Shown piece by piece: positions 23,975-32,290 of a stretch of 64,000 nt of DNA. The position numbers and the translations under genes are program-made. The notes beneath the pieces were generated by a model. The model did no database searches and had not been told where the DNA came from. It saw nothing but the letters and a program-made list of their open reading frames with translations. Position 1 is the first letter of the stretch. Every line of letters starts with the position of its first letter. Origin of the DNA: Owenweeksia sp048267305 (GTDB taxonomy: Bacteria > Bacteroidota > Bacteroidia > Flavobacteriales > Schleiferiaceae); assembly GCA_048267305.1 (NCBI GenBank), contig JBLWXT010000004.1, positions 150,523-214,522 on the forward strand, read 5' to 3'.

Positions 23975-24885
23975 TGAGGGGTCAGTTGAGAGTTTCCACT
24001 TATAAATTCAACTATTTGCTTTCTCAGTTGATCGCCACCAACTGAAGATACATTAAGGTGTCCGGCATGTTTAACTTCAATAAACTCCTTTTGTGTGGAG
24101 TTGATGTTTTTAAAAATCTCTTTACCATATTCAATTGATATCCGTTTGTCATCAGTGCCATGAATAACTAATATGGGTTGGGAAATATGTAGAGCAGCTA
24201 TAGCTGGTTTTACAGAGTCAGCTTCAAAGTCCGCTATTTTTTCAGCCCGCATTAATGCGTAGTCAGCAGTCCATTGAAATCCAATTCCCGACCACAGTTT
24301 TTGGTAATCATAAACTATGGAGCGGAGGTCACTAAAAGTGCTTTCTACTATAGCAAAATCTACATCTTTACAAATAGGCAATGTTTGCAATACCACAGCC
24401 CCACCAAGTGATCTTCCCCATAGTCCAATGGGGTTAGAGTATCCTGAACTTCTAAAATGATTCACAATTTCAATTAAGTCATGTTTTTCATAATAGCCAT
24501 AGGTACAGTAATCTCCTTCACTTTCTCCATGCGCCCTTTGGTCGTAAATAAAGCAATCATAACCAAGCGAAGTAAAGTCTGCAACTTCCTGTAAGTAAGC
24601 TTCTTTATAGGCTCCAATTCCATGAACAAAAATGAGTAGGCCCAATGACTTTTGCTGCTGAGTTCTTATTAAGGCTCCTTTGAGTATCAGGCCAGACTTG
24701 GTAGTGATGGTAAATTCTTCAGTAGGGAGTTTTAAGTCACTCACTGCATATGTTGGCTGATGGTGTTCCCTCTTTAGGATGAAGCCCGGAGCCAGAAAGT
24801 GGAGAGTTAAAAAAAATACAAGTAGAACGGAAGCTAGTGCAATACCTACGACCTTAAAAATTTTCTTTCTGATATTTTTTGCCAT
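23971..24885 (-). CDS. Membrane-anchored alpha/beta hydrolase
   Basis: The ATG at 24885 (MAKNIRKK) is preferred over 24909; it gives 304 aa. One N-terminal helix (GIALASVLLVFFLTLHF) anchors the protein. An alpha/beta hydrolase fold follows, with nucleophile motif GRSLGG, the oxyanion region IFVHGIG, a catalytic Asp in HGTDDKR and the His in KHAGH. This is the layout of BAAT/YqkD-type hydrolases acting on unknown esters. The gene is antisense to the lipid cluster and its 3' end runs into a 51-bp repeat, so it probably entered together with the repeats. Confidence 0.8.
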   Translation of the reverse strand: MAKNIRKKIFKVVGIALASVLLVFFLTLHFLAPGFILKREHHQPTYAVSDLKLPTEEFTITTKSGLILKGALIRTQQQKSLGLLIFVHGIGAYKEAYLQEVADFTSLGYDCFIYDQRAHGESEGDYCTYGYYEKHDLIEIVNHFRSSGYSNPIGLWGRSLGGAVVLQTLPICKDVDFAIVESTFSDLRSIVYDYQKLWSGIGFQWTADYALMRAEKIADFEADSVKPAIAALHISQPILVIHGTDDKRISIEYGKEIFKNINSTQKEFIEVKHAGHLNVSSVGGDQLRKQIVEFISGNSQLTPQ

Positions 24886-24973
24886 CTCATGTTGGTTTGA
24901 GGAAAACAAACCTAAAACTAACAGCTTTAGTATTTAAAAATCTCTATTGGCTTTCAAAACTTTATCTCAGGTT

Positions 24974-25022
24974 GTCTGGTTCGAGCACTTCGACAAGCTC
25001 AGCAAAGGCTTTGGTCGAGGAC
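24974..25022. repeat. Dispersed repeat copy (TCGAGCACTTCGACAAGCTC type)
   Basis: GTCTGGTTCGAGCACTTCGA, then CAAGCTCAGCAAAGGCTTTG and GTCGAGGAC: a relative of the inverted copies at 23349-23371 and 23505-23528 (GTCTGGTCCGAGC...GTCGAGGA). It closes the interrupted interval just before the methyltransferase gene. Confidence 0.65.
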
Positions 25023-25091
25023 TTCTAAAGCCAATAGAACAATTGTTCTTTCTACACCTTTAGCATTAGCTTAGCACACTTAACTCACTCA

Positions 25092-25799
25092 ATGTCCTTC
25101 ATCTTTAAAAACAGAAGCCGAAAAAAGGAAATCCTTGATGACTTTGAGTTGCAGGGAAATGACCTTGCTCAAAACCTAAGGGAATTACAACTGGTTAATT
25201 CCAATTTGGGGGGCTACTCCCTTGTTAAGGAAGGAGTGGAGCAAATCATTGAAAAGAAAGGTTTGGCCCAGCAGGTTCGCATTGCGGATATTGGTTGTGG
25301 TGGTGGCGATACTTTAAGGGAACTTTCCAAATGGAGTGCGAAAAAGAATTTCAATTTGGAGTTAACGGGGATTGATGCCAATGCTAATGCCATCGCTTTC
25401 GCGGAAGATCATTCAACAAATTATCCTGAAATAAAATACCGGCAGCTCAATATTTTTTCAGAGGAATTTAAGGCGCTGGAATACGATATTATCATGTTTA
25501 ATTTGTTTGTTCATCATTTTGAAGAAAAGCAGATCATTTCGTTTTTAAAGGTTTGTCGAGAGAAGCAGGCTGTAGTCTTAATCAATGATTTACAGAGATC
25601 AGCTGTAGCTTATACCTTGTTCAGGTTTAGCTCCAGAGTTTTTAATTTTTCACGAATAAGCAGACATGATGGTCTCTTGTCCATACGCAAAGCCTTTACC
25701 CGTAAGGATTTGAAAGAGCTAATGATTGCCTCAGGCTTTACCGAATTTTCGATTAAATGGAAATGGGCATTTCGATATCAGGTTATAGCATGGTATTAA
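25092..25799 (+). CDS. Class I SAM-dependent methyltransferase
   Basis: A 235-aa enzyme with a methyltransferase Rossmann fold: motif I IADIGCGGGDTLREL (~73-87), the acidic end of beta2 in LTGIDANANAIAFA, and the motif IV region YDIIMFNLFVHHF. The C-terminal part (FRFSSRVFNFSRISRHDGL) resembles ubiquinone/menaquinone-type and polyketide O-methyltransferases. It lies 68 bp before the type III PKS gene. In Streptomyces SrsB and Bacillus BpsB a methyltransferase acts on the type III PKS product, so an alkylresorcinol or alkylpyrone-type O- or C-methylation is a sensible hypothesis. Confidence 0.85.
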   Translation: MSFIFKNRSRKKEILDDFELQGNDLAQNLRELQLVNSNLGGYSLVKEGVEQIIEKKGLAQQVRIADIGCGGGDTLRELSKWSAKKNFNLELTGIDANANAIAFAEDHSTNYPEIKYRQLNIFSEEFKALEYDIIMFNLFVHHFEEKQIISFLKVCREKQAVVLINDLQRSAVAYTLFRFSSRVFNFSRISRHDGLLSIRKAFTRKDLKELMIASGFTEFSIKWKWAFRYQVIAWY

Positions 25800-25867
25800 T
25801 TAAAGTTGCAACATTATTTTATAGAACTTTGTTAAGGCCAGCAACTGGTTACTGAAATAAAAGAAAT

Positions 25868-26959
25868 TTGAATTCCACCAAAAATACAGAGCGTCTGAAA
25901 GGCCCTCAAACCAAGATTCTCGCTACAGCCAAAGCGCTGCCTCCATATACCCGCACCACGGAGGAAATTATTCCGATGATTGAGCATTGGTTGCACGATC
26001 AGCCCAAGCGATTTGTGGATAAGGTTACCCGCATTTTTAAATATGCGCAGGTAGACAGGCGGTATAGCATTATGGATCTGGAGGATGTTTTTACCAAAAC
26101 CTCATTTGAGGATAAAAACCGACACTATGCCACGGAGATGATAAAGCTGTCTCAAGAGGCTCTTCAAAAGGCGCTTGATAAGGCAGGACTTGTGCCTACA
26201 GATATTGACTATATCATAACTACAAGTTGTACAGGAATAATGATTCCTTCGGTGGATGCCTATCTCATAAATAACCTGAGGATGCGGCAAGACGTTATCC
26301 GTATGCCAATTACGGAAATGGGCTGTGCGGCTGGGGTTTCAGCATTGATTTATACCCATGATTTGCTAAAGGCCAATCCTGGTAAGCGGGCAGCCATTGT
26401 GGCTATGGAATCGCCTACCAGTACTTTTCAGTTGGATGATTACACCATGACCAATATGGTGAGTGCTGCTATTTTTGGGGATGGCGTGGCAGCAACTATT
26501 CTCGGCCCAAATGAGGACAAGGTACTTCCGGTGATAATGGATACCAGTATGTATCACTTTTTTGATGAAACCCATATGATGGGTTTTGATCTTACCAACG
26601 GAGGCCTGAAGATGGTTTTGGATGTGGAGGTTCCTCAAAAAATTGAAGATCATTTCGAAGATATTTTATTGCCATTTTTGAATAGGAATGATTTGGAGGT
26701 AAAAGATGTGGAGCACTTTATTTTTCATCCGGGAGGAAAGAAGATTGTGAAAATGGTAGAGGAGCTTCTTCATGGAATGGATAAAAACATAGATGTAACC
26801 AAAGAAGTACTTCGTATTTATGGAAATATGAGTAGCGCCACCGTACTTTATGTTTTAGAGGAATATTTGAATCGAAACATCGCGGAAGGTGAGAAAGGCC
26901 TTATGCTGAGCTTTGGTCCGGGCTTTTCCGCACAACGCGTTTTGCTTGAATGGGCTTAG
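25868..26959 (+). CDS. Type III polyketide synthase (chalcone synthase-like)
   Basis: A 363-aa thiolase-fold homodimeric condensing enzyme. The complete catalytic triad is visible: Cys153 in EMGCAAGVS, His287 in FIFHPGGKK and Asn320 in IYGNMSSAT. The C-terminal loop LSFGPGFSAQ is the family's GFGPG-like signature. Such enzymes extend an acyl starter with malonyl-CoA to give alkylpyrones, resorcinols or related rings, and the fatty-acid genes downstream suggest a long-chain acyl starter. The start is TTG: an in-frame stop lies at 25853 and no ATG precedes the conserved region. Confidence 0.93.
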   Translation: MNSTKNTERLKGPQTKILATAKALPPYTRTTEEIIPMIEHWLHDQPKRFVDKVTRIFKYAQVDRRYSIMDLEDVFTKTSFEDKNRHYATEMIKLSQEALQKALDKAGLVPTDIDYIITTSCTGIMIPSVDAYLINNLRMRQDVIRMPITEMGCAAGVSALIYTHDLLKANPGKRAAIVAMESPTSTFQLDDYTMTNMVSAAIFGDGVAATILGPNEDKVLPVIMDTSMYHFFDETHMMGFDLTNGGLKMVLDVEVPQKIEDHFEDILLPFLNRNDLEVKDVEHFIFHPGGKKIVKMVEELLHGMDKNIDVTKEVLRIYGNMSSATVLYVLEEYLNRNIAEGEKGLMLSFGPGFSAQRVLLEWA

Positions 26960-27059
26960 ATATTTAAATTCAAATTTTTAAGAGTCAGGATTTTTAGGAC
27001 CGGCCTTTCAGAATCTTTGTAGAAAACAAGTAATTTAATTTCAATGAAATGAGAAATCC

Positions 27060-27170
27060 ACGAGTGGAGCAAAGCGGAACGGCTTGGATTTCGGGAGAAA
27101 TTAAAGTGCGTAGTTTTCAAAAAGAAGCTGATAAGCCTTGATTTTTTCTTTCTTTTTTATCAAGAAAAAA
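27060..27170. repeat. Intergenic repeat with CTTGAT / ATCAAG hairpin
   Basis: The 231-bp gap between the PKS and reductase genes contains a segment (CCACGAGTGGAGCAAAGCGG onward) leading to CTTGAT...ATCAAG (27137-27164) around a pyrimidine-rich T/C loop, followed by GAAAAAAGGAAAA. This form is common among intergenic repeats of Bacteroidota. It could also attenuate transcription between the PKS and the fatty-acid genes. Confidence 0.5.
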
Positions 27171-27190
27171 GGAAAATTAAAACATTTATA

Positions 27191-28009
27191 ATGTTGAAAA
27201 AGTGGGCATTAATATTAGGAGGTAGTTCAGGCATAGGCCTCGCCTGTGCTAAAAAGCTTTCTGCAGAAGGCTTTAACCTGGTTATCCTTTACCGTAGCCG
27301 CAAGGCTGAATTGGAGCAGGCGGAGGCCGCTTTTGATGAGATTAGGAAAAACAAGGTGGAGTGCCTTACCTTTAATCAGGATGGACTTAAGGAAGAGGTG
27401 ATGCACGAAGTGCTGGATGTTTTGGGGGAGAAGAAAATCAAAATAAGTTTGCTTCTGCATTCCATAGCCAAGGGCAATCTGAAGTTAATGGCGCCAATTC
27501 CAAATTCTGATCTGTTGCCGGCAGGTTTGCAAAATGCCTTTAAGGACCAAGCCAATTTTTTAAAAGAAGACGACTTTTTACTTACGGCACAGGCCATGGC
27601 TGTGAGCTATTACAACTGGGCCAAGGCCTTGTTGGAAAACGATTTGTTTGCCCAAGAGGGCAGTTGTATTGCTCTTACGAGCGAGGGTGGCCGTAAAGCC
27701 TGGAGAAATTATGCAGCGGTATCTGCTGCCAAAGCTATGCTGGAAGCCATTAGCAGAAATATGGCATTGGAGTTTGCTCAACATGGTGTGCGATCCAATA
27801 TTTTGCAACCCGGGATAACAGACACCACTTCCTTGCGGATGATACCGGGAAGTGACTTTTTGAAGAAACAATCCATACAGCGAAACCCTTTTGGGAGGCT
27901 TACCACACCTGAAGATGTAGCCAATGTGGTTTATCTGCTTTCGCAGAAGGAGGCCAGTTGGATTAATGGCGCTATTATACCCGTAGATGGCGGAGAATCA
28001 ATAAGCTAA
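27191..28009 (+). CDS. Enoyl-ACP reductase-like SDR (FabI/FabL type)
   Basis: A 272-aa short-chain dehydrogenase with the nucleotide motif LGGSSGIG (residues 9-16). The catalytic pair is Tyr174 and Lys181 in NYAAVSAAKAML. That is the YX6K spacing of FabI/FabL enoyl reductases rather than the YX3K of ordinary SDRs, and an upstream VSYYNW supplies the second Tyr position. It would reduce the enoyl-ACP produced by the dehydratase encoded next. Its stop overlaps the next ATG by one base (TAATG), so the two are coupled. Confidence 0.8.
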   Translation: MLKKWALILGGSSGIGLACAKKLSAEGFNLVILYRSRKAELEQAEAAFDEIRKNKVECLTFNQDGLKEEVMHEVLDVLGEKKIKISLLLHSIAKGNLKLMAPIPNSDLLPAGLQNAFKDQANFLKEDDFLLTAQAMAVSYYNWAKALLENDLFAQEGSCIALTSEGGRKAWRNYAAVSAAKAMLEAISRNMALEFAQHGVRSNILQPGITDTTSLRMIPGSDFLKKQSIQRNPFGRLTTPEDVANVVYLLSQKEASWINGAIIPVDGGESIS

Positions 28010-28593
28010 TGGATTTACTTAAAACCATAGTTCAGCAATTGCCCTACAGCCGTCCCTTCCTTTTTGTGGATGAACTGACCTCTGTAAATGATAATGGTTG
28101 CGAGGGTTTATACACCTTTCGGGAGGATGAATTTTTCTATCAGGGGCACTTTAAAGACAATCCGGTTACACCGGGTGTAATCCTTACAGAGTGTATGGCG
28201 CAGATAGGCCTGGTTTGTTTGGGGAAATATTTGGTTCAATGTTTAAAGTTGAAGGTTGAAGGTTCAAAGTTGAATGTTGAAGTAGAAAAGTTAAAAGTTA
28301 AGGGTTCTGTCACCCTGAGTGCTCCGGCCACAAGCCGCAGTGTATCTAAACCTGGCAAGCAGGAAGCTGTCAGGCTGAGCGGAGTCGAAGCCTCGAAGGG
28401 TGAGACTTCAACTTTCGTCTTCTCCGAATCCAAGGTGCTTTTTGAAAAAGCCGTTTACCCAGGCGAAAAGGTAAAAGTGGTTTCTCACAAAATATACTGG
28501 CGCCTGGGGAAATTGAAATGCCGGGTGGAGATGTTTAATGAAGAAGGAGAGAGGGTTTGTTCAGGGGAATTGAGTGGAATTATTAAGATATAA
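28009..28593 (+). CDS. FabZ-type 3-hydroxyacyl-ACP dehydratase with internal insertion
   Basis: A 194-aa hotdog-fold protein. The FabZ active site is intact: His47 in YQGHFKDNPVTPGVILTE and Glu61 in the same block, followed by CMAQIGLVCLGKYL. The second half of the fold (SKVLFEKAVYPGEKVKVVSH onward) is also present. The halves are separated by ~60 residues (about 79-139) of low-complexity Lys/Val/Ser sequence absent from FabZ proteins of ~140-150 aa. At DNA level the insertion looks repeat-derived (28243-28422). It falls at a loop between the central helix and the next strand, so activity may survive. Translationally coupled to the reductase. Confidence 0.8.
   Translation: MDLLKTIVQQLPYSRPFLFVDELTSVNDNGCEGLYTFREDEFFYQGHFKDNPVTPGVILTECMAQIGLVCLGKYLVQCLKLKVEGSKLNVEVEKLKVKGSVTLSAPATSRSVSKPGKQEAVRLSGVEASKGETSTFVFSESKVLFEKAVYPGEKVKVVSHKIYWRLGKLKCRVEMFNEEGERVCSGELSGIIKI
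28243..28422. repeat. Repeat-derived, in-frame insertion inside the dehydratase gene
   Basis: Two kinds of repeat in a row. First, degenerate tandem GTTGAAG/GTTCAAA heptamers at 28243-28304 (AAAGTTGAAGGTTGAAGGTT...). Second, a GTCACCCTGAGTGCTC... element at ~28308-28408 with CTGAGCGGAGTCGAAG and a GAAGGGTGAGAC end, the reverse of its GTCACCCT start. The length is a multiple of three and the frame remains open without stops. Confidence 0.75.
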
Positions 28594-28599
28594 TATTTT

Positions 28600-29265
28600 A
28601 TGTGGAAGGCATTTGTGCTGTTCGGTTTATTATGGATTTCTCCCGCTGCTAAAATGGAATGTAGTCTTGATTCCAATTTAGAGATAGATAGAAGGCTTCT
28701 TCAAATTAGGAAGGAACTTAATACGACAGATACGTTAATTCTCTATAGGCACTTATCCCACCAACTTGGAATGGCGGCTTATGCAAAAATTGTTTGGAAA
28801 AAAGAAGACGGGCTTTATATAAAAAGGCTTTCTCAAAAAAGTGCAAATGATGAATTGAAAGAATTTGGCTGGGTAAAGCAGAGGGGTCCTGAGGCACCAA
28901 TAATCTATCTTAACGCAATTGGAGATTCAAAACAAAATTCTGACACAATTAGTTGGATTATTTCGCATGATGAACTCCATACTGTTCTTGTCTATGTTCA
29001 AGACTCGCTTATTTACTGTGATATGGTTAGCGAGGGTCCTTATTCAGAAAACAGAAATTTGCCGAGGATGGGGTTCATTTTCAGTTTACGAGATCGACAT
29101 CCGTTTATTGCTTTAAAGTTTAATGTAGATACGGCCTATGGCTTAGGCCCAAAATACTTTTTAAATGGTAAACCAATTTTTGATGAAGACCCAAAGAAAA
29201 ATAAGGAGTTGAAAAAAGAGTACAAGCGGGCAATGAGAAAACACAGATTTAGGAGTGAAAAATAG
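28600..29265 (+). CDS. Hypothetical exported protein inside the lipid gene run
   Basis: A 221-aa protein with an N-terminal signal-like helix (MWKAFVLFGLLWISPAAK). The mature part is mixed alpha/beta with a Lys/Arg-rich C-terminus (KKNKELKKEYKRAMRKHRF). No family was recognised. It sits 6 bp after the dehydratase gene and its last 11 bp overlap the ketosynthase GTG start, so it is transcribed with fatty-acid genes although it resembles none of them. It could be an inserted gene or a lineage-specific component of the pathway. Confidence 0.65.
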   Translation: MWKAFVLFGLLWISPAAKMECSLDSNLEIDRRLLQIRKELNTTDTLILYRHLSHQLGMAAYAKIVWKKEDGLYIKRLSQKSANDELKEFGWVKQRGPEAPIIYLNAIGDSKQNSDTISWIISHDELHTVLVYVQDSLIYCDMVSEGPYSENRNLPRMGFIFSLRDRHPFIALKFNVDTAYGLGPKYFLNGKPIFDEDPKKNKELKKEYKRAMRKHRFRSEK

Positions 29266-30532
29266 AGTAGTAATAACCGGCTTAGGCGTTGTTGCTCCAA
29301 ATGGTGTTGGAATCCCTGATTTTGAACGCGCCATTAAGGCGGGTAAGTCCGGGATTGAGTTTATACCTGAGTTGGAGGAGCTGAACTTTCGTTGTACGGT
29401 TGGTGGTGTTCCAAAAATCACTGAGGAATTATTAGCGGCCAATTTTACCGAATTAGAGCTTAAGCGACTTTCGGCTCGTGGCGTCATCTACGGTATTCTC
29501 GCAGGTTTAGAGGCCTGGAAGGATGCTGGCCTTGCTTTCGCGGAAAGCGATGGCGAACCTAATTGGGAGTATGGAACCGTTTTCGGTGCGGGAATAAGTG
29601 GCATCAATACTCTGCGAGATGCTATCTACAGAACAGATGATTTAAAAGTGCGTAAACTGGGTACCACTATGGTGGAGCAAACCATGCCCAGTGCTATCAG
29701 TGCTTTCCTTGGCGGAAAGTTGGGTTTGGGTAATCAGGTTACCACCAATGCTTCGGCTTGCAGCACAGGTACAGAATCTATTTTAATGGCTTATGAGCGC
29801 ATAAGGGACGGAAAGGCTACAGTTATGCTGGCGGGGAGTTGTGATGCCGACAGTCCGCATGTATGGGGTGGCTTTGATGCCATGCGAGTGCTCAATTACA
29901 AAAGCAATGAGCAACCCGAAAAGGCATCCCGACCAATGGCTGCCGATGCCTCGGGATTTATACCAGGAAGTGGTGGCGGGGCTTTGGTTCTGGAATCTCT
30001 GCAATCTGCGAAGGCAAGAGGAGCGAAAATATATGGCGAAATAGCCGGAGGCTTTGTAAACTCAGGTGGACAAAGGGGAGGGGGCACCATGACTGCTCCA
30101 AACTCCATGGGTATTCAAAAATGTATTGAAGGCGCATTGAAGGAAGCTAACCTCAAACCTCAGGATATAGATCTGATTTCCGGTCATCTTACCTCCACTA
30201 TGGGTGACGTTCCCGAAATTGCCAATTGGAGCAAGGCTTTAGGGCTGGTTGGTAAGGATTTTCCAAAAGTAAACTCGGTAAAATCAATGACGGGCCATTG
30301 CCTTAGTGCAGCGGGTAGTATAGAGTCTGTGGCTTGTGTGCTGCAACTTTACGGTAATTATATTCATCCCTCCATCAATTGTGAAGAGGTTCATCCAAAT
30401 ATTCTTGAAATCATTGATGCCAGCTGTATCCCAAGACAATTGGTAGAGCAGGAAAATACTATCATTGCGAAGTCAAGCTTTGGGTTTGGCGATGTAAACT
30501 CCTGTATCATTTTAAAAAAATATCGTGCATGA
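29255..30532 (+). CDS. Beta-ketoacyl-ACP synthase (FabF/KAS II-like)
   Basis: A 425-aa condensing enzyme. The start is GTG at 29255, giving the classical MKNRVVITGLGVVAPNG N-terminus; AGGA lies immediately before it. The catalytic set is complete: Cys169 in NASACSTGTE, His311 in SGHLTSTMGD, Lys343 and His348 in SVKSMTGHCLSAAG. The usual HGTST/AHATST motif reads GHLTST, a departure from housekeeping FabF, which suggests a specialised KS. It probably elongates the acyl chain used by the type III PKS. It overlaps the ACP start by 4 bp (ATGA). Confidence 0.9.
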   Translation: MKNRVVITGLGVVAPNGVGIPDFERAIKAGKSGIEFIPELEELNFRCTVGGVPKITEELLAANFTELELKRLSARGVIYGILAGLEAWKDAGLAFAESDGEPNWEYGTVFGAGISGINTLRDAIYRTDDLKVRKLGTTMVEQTMPSAISAFLGGKLGLGNQVTTNASACSTGTESILMAYERIRDGKATVMLAGSCDADSPHVWGGFDAMRVLNYKSNEQPEKASRPMAADASGFIPGSGGGALVLESLQSAKARGAKIYGEIAGGFVNSGGQRGGGTMTAPNSMGIQKCIEGALKEANLKPQDIDLISGHLTSTMGDVPEIANWSKALGLVGKDFPKVNSVKSMTGHCLSAAGSIESVACVLQLYGNYIHPSINCEEVHPNILEIIDASCIPRQLVEQENTIIAKSSFGFGDVNSCIILKKYRA

Positions 30533-30783
30533 CACGCGAAGAAATAGAACTCAAACTCAAAACTATTATTAAGCCTTACGTGCAAAACGCGGAGGCTTTT
30601 AACAACCTTAGCCCGGAAACTGATATGCTTCAGGATTTACAGATAAACTCTGCCCATCTTGTAGATGTAATATTGGATATGGAAGAGGAGTTTGATATTG
30701 AGATTGATGATGAAACGGCCGAAAAGATGCTAACAGTAGGCGAAGCTATTTCTGCTACCGAAAGGCTAATGGCCGAGAAGTAG
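30529..30783 (+). CDS. Acyl carrier protein, specialised
   Basis: An 84-aa acidic four-helix protein. The phosphopantetheine site is Ser in LQINSAHLVDVILDMEEEF; helix 2 after it (LVDVILDMEEEFDIEIDDE) is typical ACP. The universal DSL motif reads NSA here, which points to a dedicated carrier rather than the housekeeping AcpP. Its ATG overlaps the ketosynthase stop, so the KS and ACP are coupled, the usual arrangement when a KS works with a private ACP. Confidence 0.85.
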   Translation: MTREEIELKLKTIIKPYVQNAEAFNNLSPETDMLQDLQINSAHLVDVILDMEEEFDIEIDDETAEKMLTVGEAISATERLMAEK

Positions 30784-30813
30784 GCTGTTGTATATGAATA
30801 TAAAGTACGGAGG

Positions 30814-31332
30814 ATGAACTTAGAAGAATTAGCCAAATGTGAGCTAGAACTTTATAAAAAAGTATGTTCATTAGAAGGATCAATGGAGGAAAAAGATGAT
30901 CAATTAAAAAAGCTTGGCATTTATAATGAATACACAACAATACATCGCGAGTACGCAAAACAAAGCAAGGACAATATAGAAGCTCTTAAAAGAGGATTGT
31001 TTCTGATTTGGTATTCCATGGTTGAACCTTCCTGTTTTATCGGAATTAAAGAATTAGATCCAGAAGCTGAACGAAAAATAATCGATAGCGTTGATAGCCG
31101 AATAAAAAGAGGTAACACAGACTATGAATTAGACTGGATGTTGGACTATTACTCTGGTTGGGATTTCGTTTTTGAGCGGTTCAATAATTACAGGGATTTA
31201 CAAGGTAGACTTAAAGATGAACTAAAAACTGAATTGCCAACTAGTATTGATAGAGAGGAGATGGAAAAGAGAGGCCAAATGGGTCTTTACTGGAACTCAT
31301 TGGCCATTTTCAGCAAGAGGACAAGCAACTAA
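30814..31332 (+). CDS. Hypothetical soluble protein
   Basis: A 172-aa mainly helical, charged protein without signal peptide or membrane segment. A Trp/Tyr-rich part (YELDWMLDYYSGWDFVFERF) lies around residues 105-125. No family was recognised. It begins 30 bp after the acyl carrier gene and may be the last gene of the lipid operon, but nothing in the sequence ties it to lipid chemistry. Confidence 0.55.
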   Translation: MNLEELAKCELELYKKVCSLEGSMEEKDDQLKKLGIYNEYTTIHREYAKQSKDNIEALKRGLFLIWYSMVEPSCFIGIKELDPEAERKIIDSVDSRIKRGNTDYELDWMLDYYSGWDFVFERFNNYRDLQGRLKDELKTELPTSIDREEMEKRGQMGLYWNSLAIFSKRTSN

Positions 31333-31444
31333 AGGGGTATTGTCTGTGAAGTGATAAAACTCATATAACGTTAAACAATGTATTAATTCCATTTCGGCCC
31401 CATCCACCTGCATGATATGCCCTAGCTAGGCGCCCCAATCTTAG

Positions 31445-32284
31445 TTAATTGAACGACCTGACCAACCTCACTCCATCATCCTCAATAACAATTAGTTTTT
31501 GCCTGAAAAGGCCACCAATAGCTTTTTTAAAGGTTTTTTTACTCATCTCCAATCTACGGGAGATTTCGTCCGGATCACTTTTGTCGTTTAAATCCAAATA
31601 CCCATCATGAGATTTTAATATATCCAATATCTTTTGGGCATTTGGCTCTACAGCCGCATAACCGGGCTTTTGAAGGATGATATCAATCTTATCGTCTTCG
31701 CGGATATTTTTTACATAACCCGTTGTGCGATCTCCAGTAGTTACATTTTTGAAAATTTCATTTTCATAGATCAGTCCCATATACTGGTTATCAACAATTA
31801 CGTTGTAGCCTAATGGGGTTTGCTTACCAATCAACAGCTTCACTTCCTGATCCGGCTTTAGCATGATATCGCGCTTCTCTACAAAGCTTTCAATCTTGGC
31901 GGAGCCCGTTATACGATCGGTCATTTTATCAACGTACACATACACAATGTACCACTGGCCTTCCTGCATGCGGCCTTCCTGCTCTATAAAGGGTACAAAA
32001 AGGTCTTTTTCCAATCCCCAGTCCATAAAGGCCCCGATGCTGGTAACTTGCTTGGCCTTTAAAAATGCAAATTCACCCACAATAGCTTTGGGCTTCATAG
32101 TGGTGGCAATAGGCCTTTCCTCAGAGTCGAGGTAAATAAAAACCTCTACTTCATCACCTTCCTTGGCGCCTTCGGGCACCCACTTTACAGGAAGCAGGAC
32201 GTCATCGCCATTTTCATCTTCTAAAAAAAAGCCAACACTGGTGTGGCGTACGATGGTGAGGGTATTGTATTTTCCGAGTTCCAC
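31445..32284 (-). CDS. CvfB-like S1 domain RNA-binding protein
   Basis: A 279-aa protein of the CvfB/YitL family. Tandem S1-like OB folds begin at MELGKYNTLTIVRHTSVGFF and VTSIGAFMDWGLEKDLFVPF, with a further fold around residues 145-210. A C-terminal winged helix (DEISRRLEMSKKTFKKAIGG) completes the family architecture. CvfB proteins bind RNA and influence virulence or stress gene expression in Firmicutes. The gene is monocistronic and minus-strand, with a repeat hairpin upstream of its start. Confidence 0.88.
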   Translation of the reverse strand: MELGKYNTLTIVRHTSVGFFLEDENGDDVLLPVKWVPEGAKEGDEVEVFIYLDSEERPIATTMKPKAIVGEFAFLKAKQVTSIGAFMDWGLEKDLFVPFIEQEGRMQEGQWYIVYVYVDKMTDRITGSAKIESFVEKRDIMLKPDQEVKLLIGKQTPLGYNVIVDNQYMGLIYENEIFKNVTTGDRTTGYVKNIREDDKIDIILQKPGYAAVEPNAQKILDILKSHDGYLDLNDKSDPDEISRRLEMSKKTFKKAIGGLFRQKLIVIEDDGVRLVRSFN

Positions 32285-32290
32285 GGTGGT

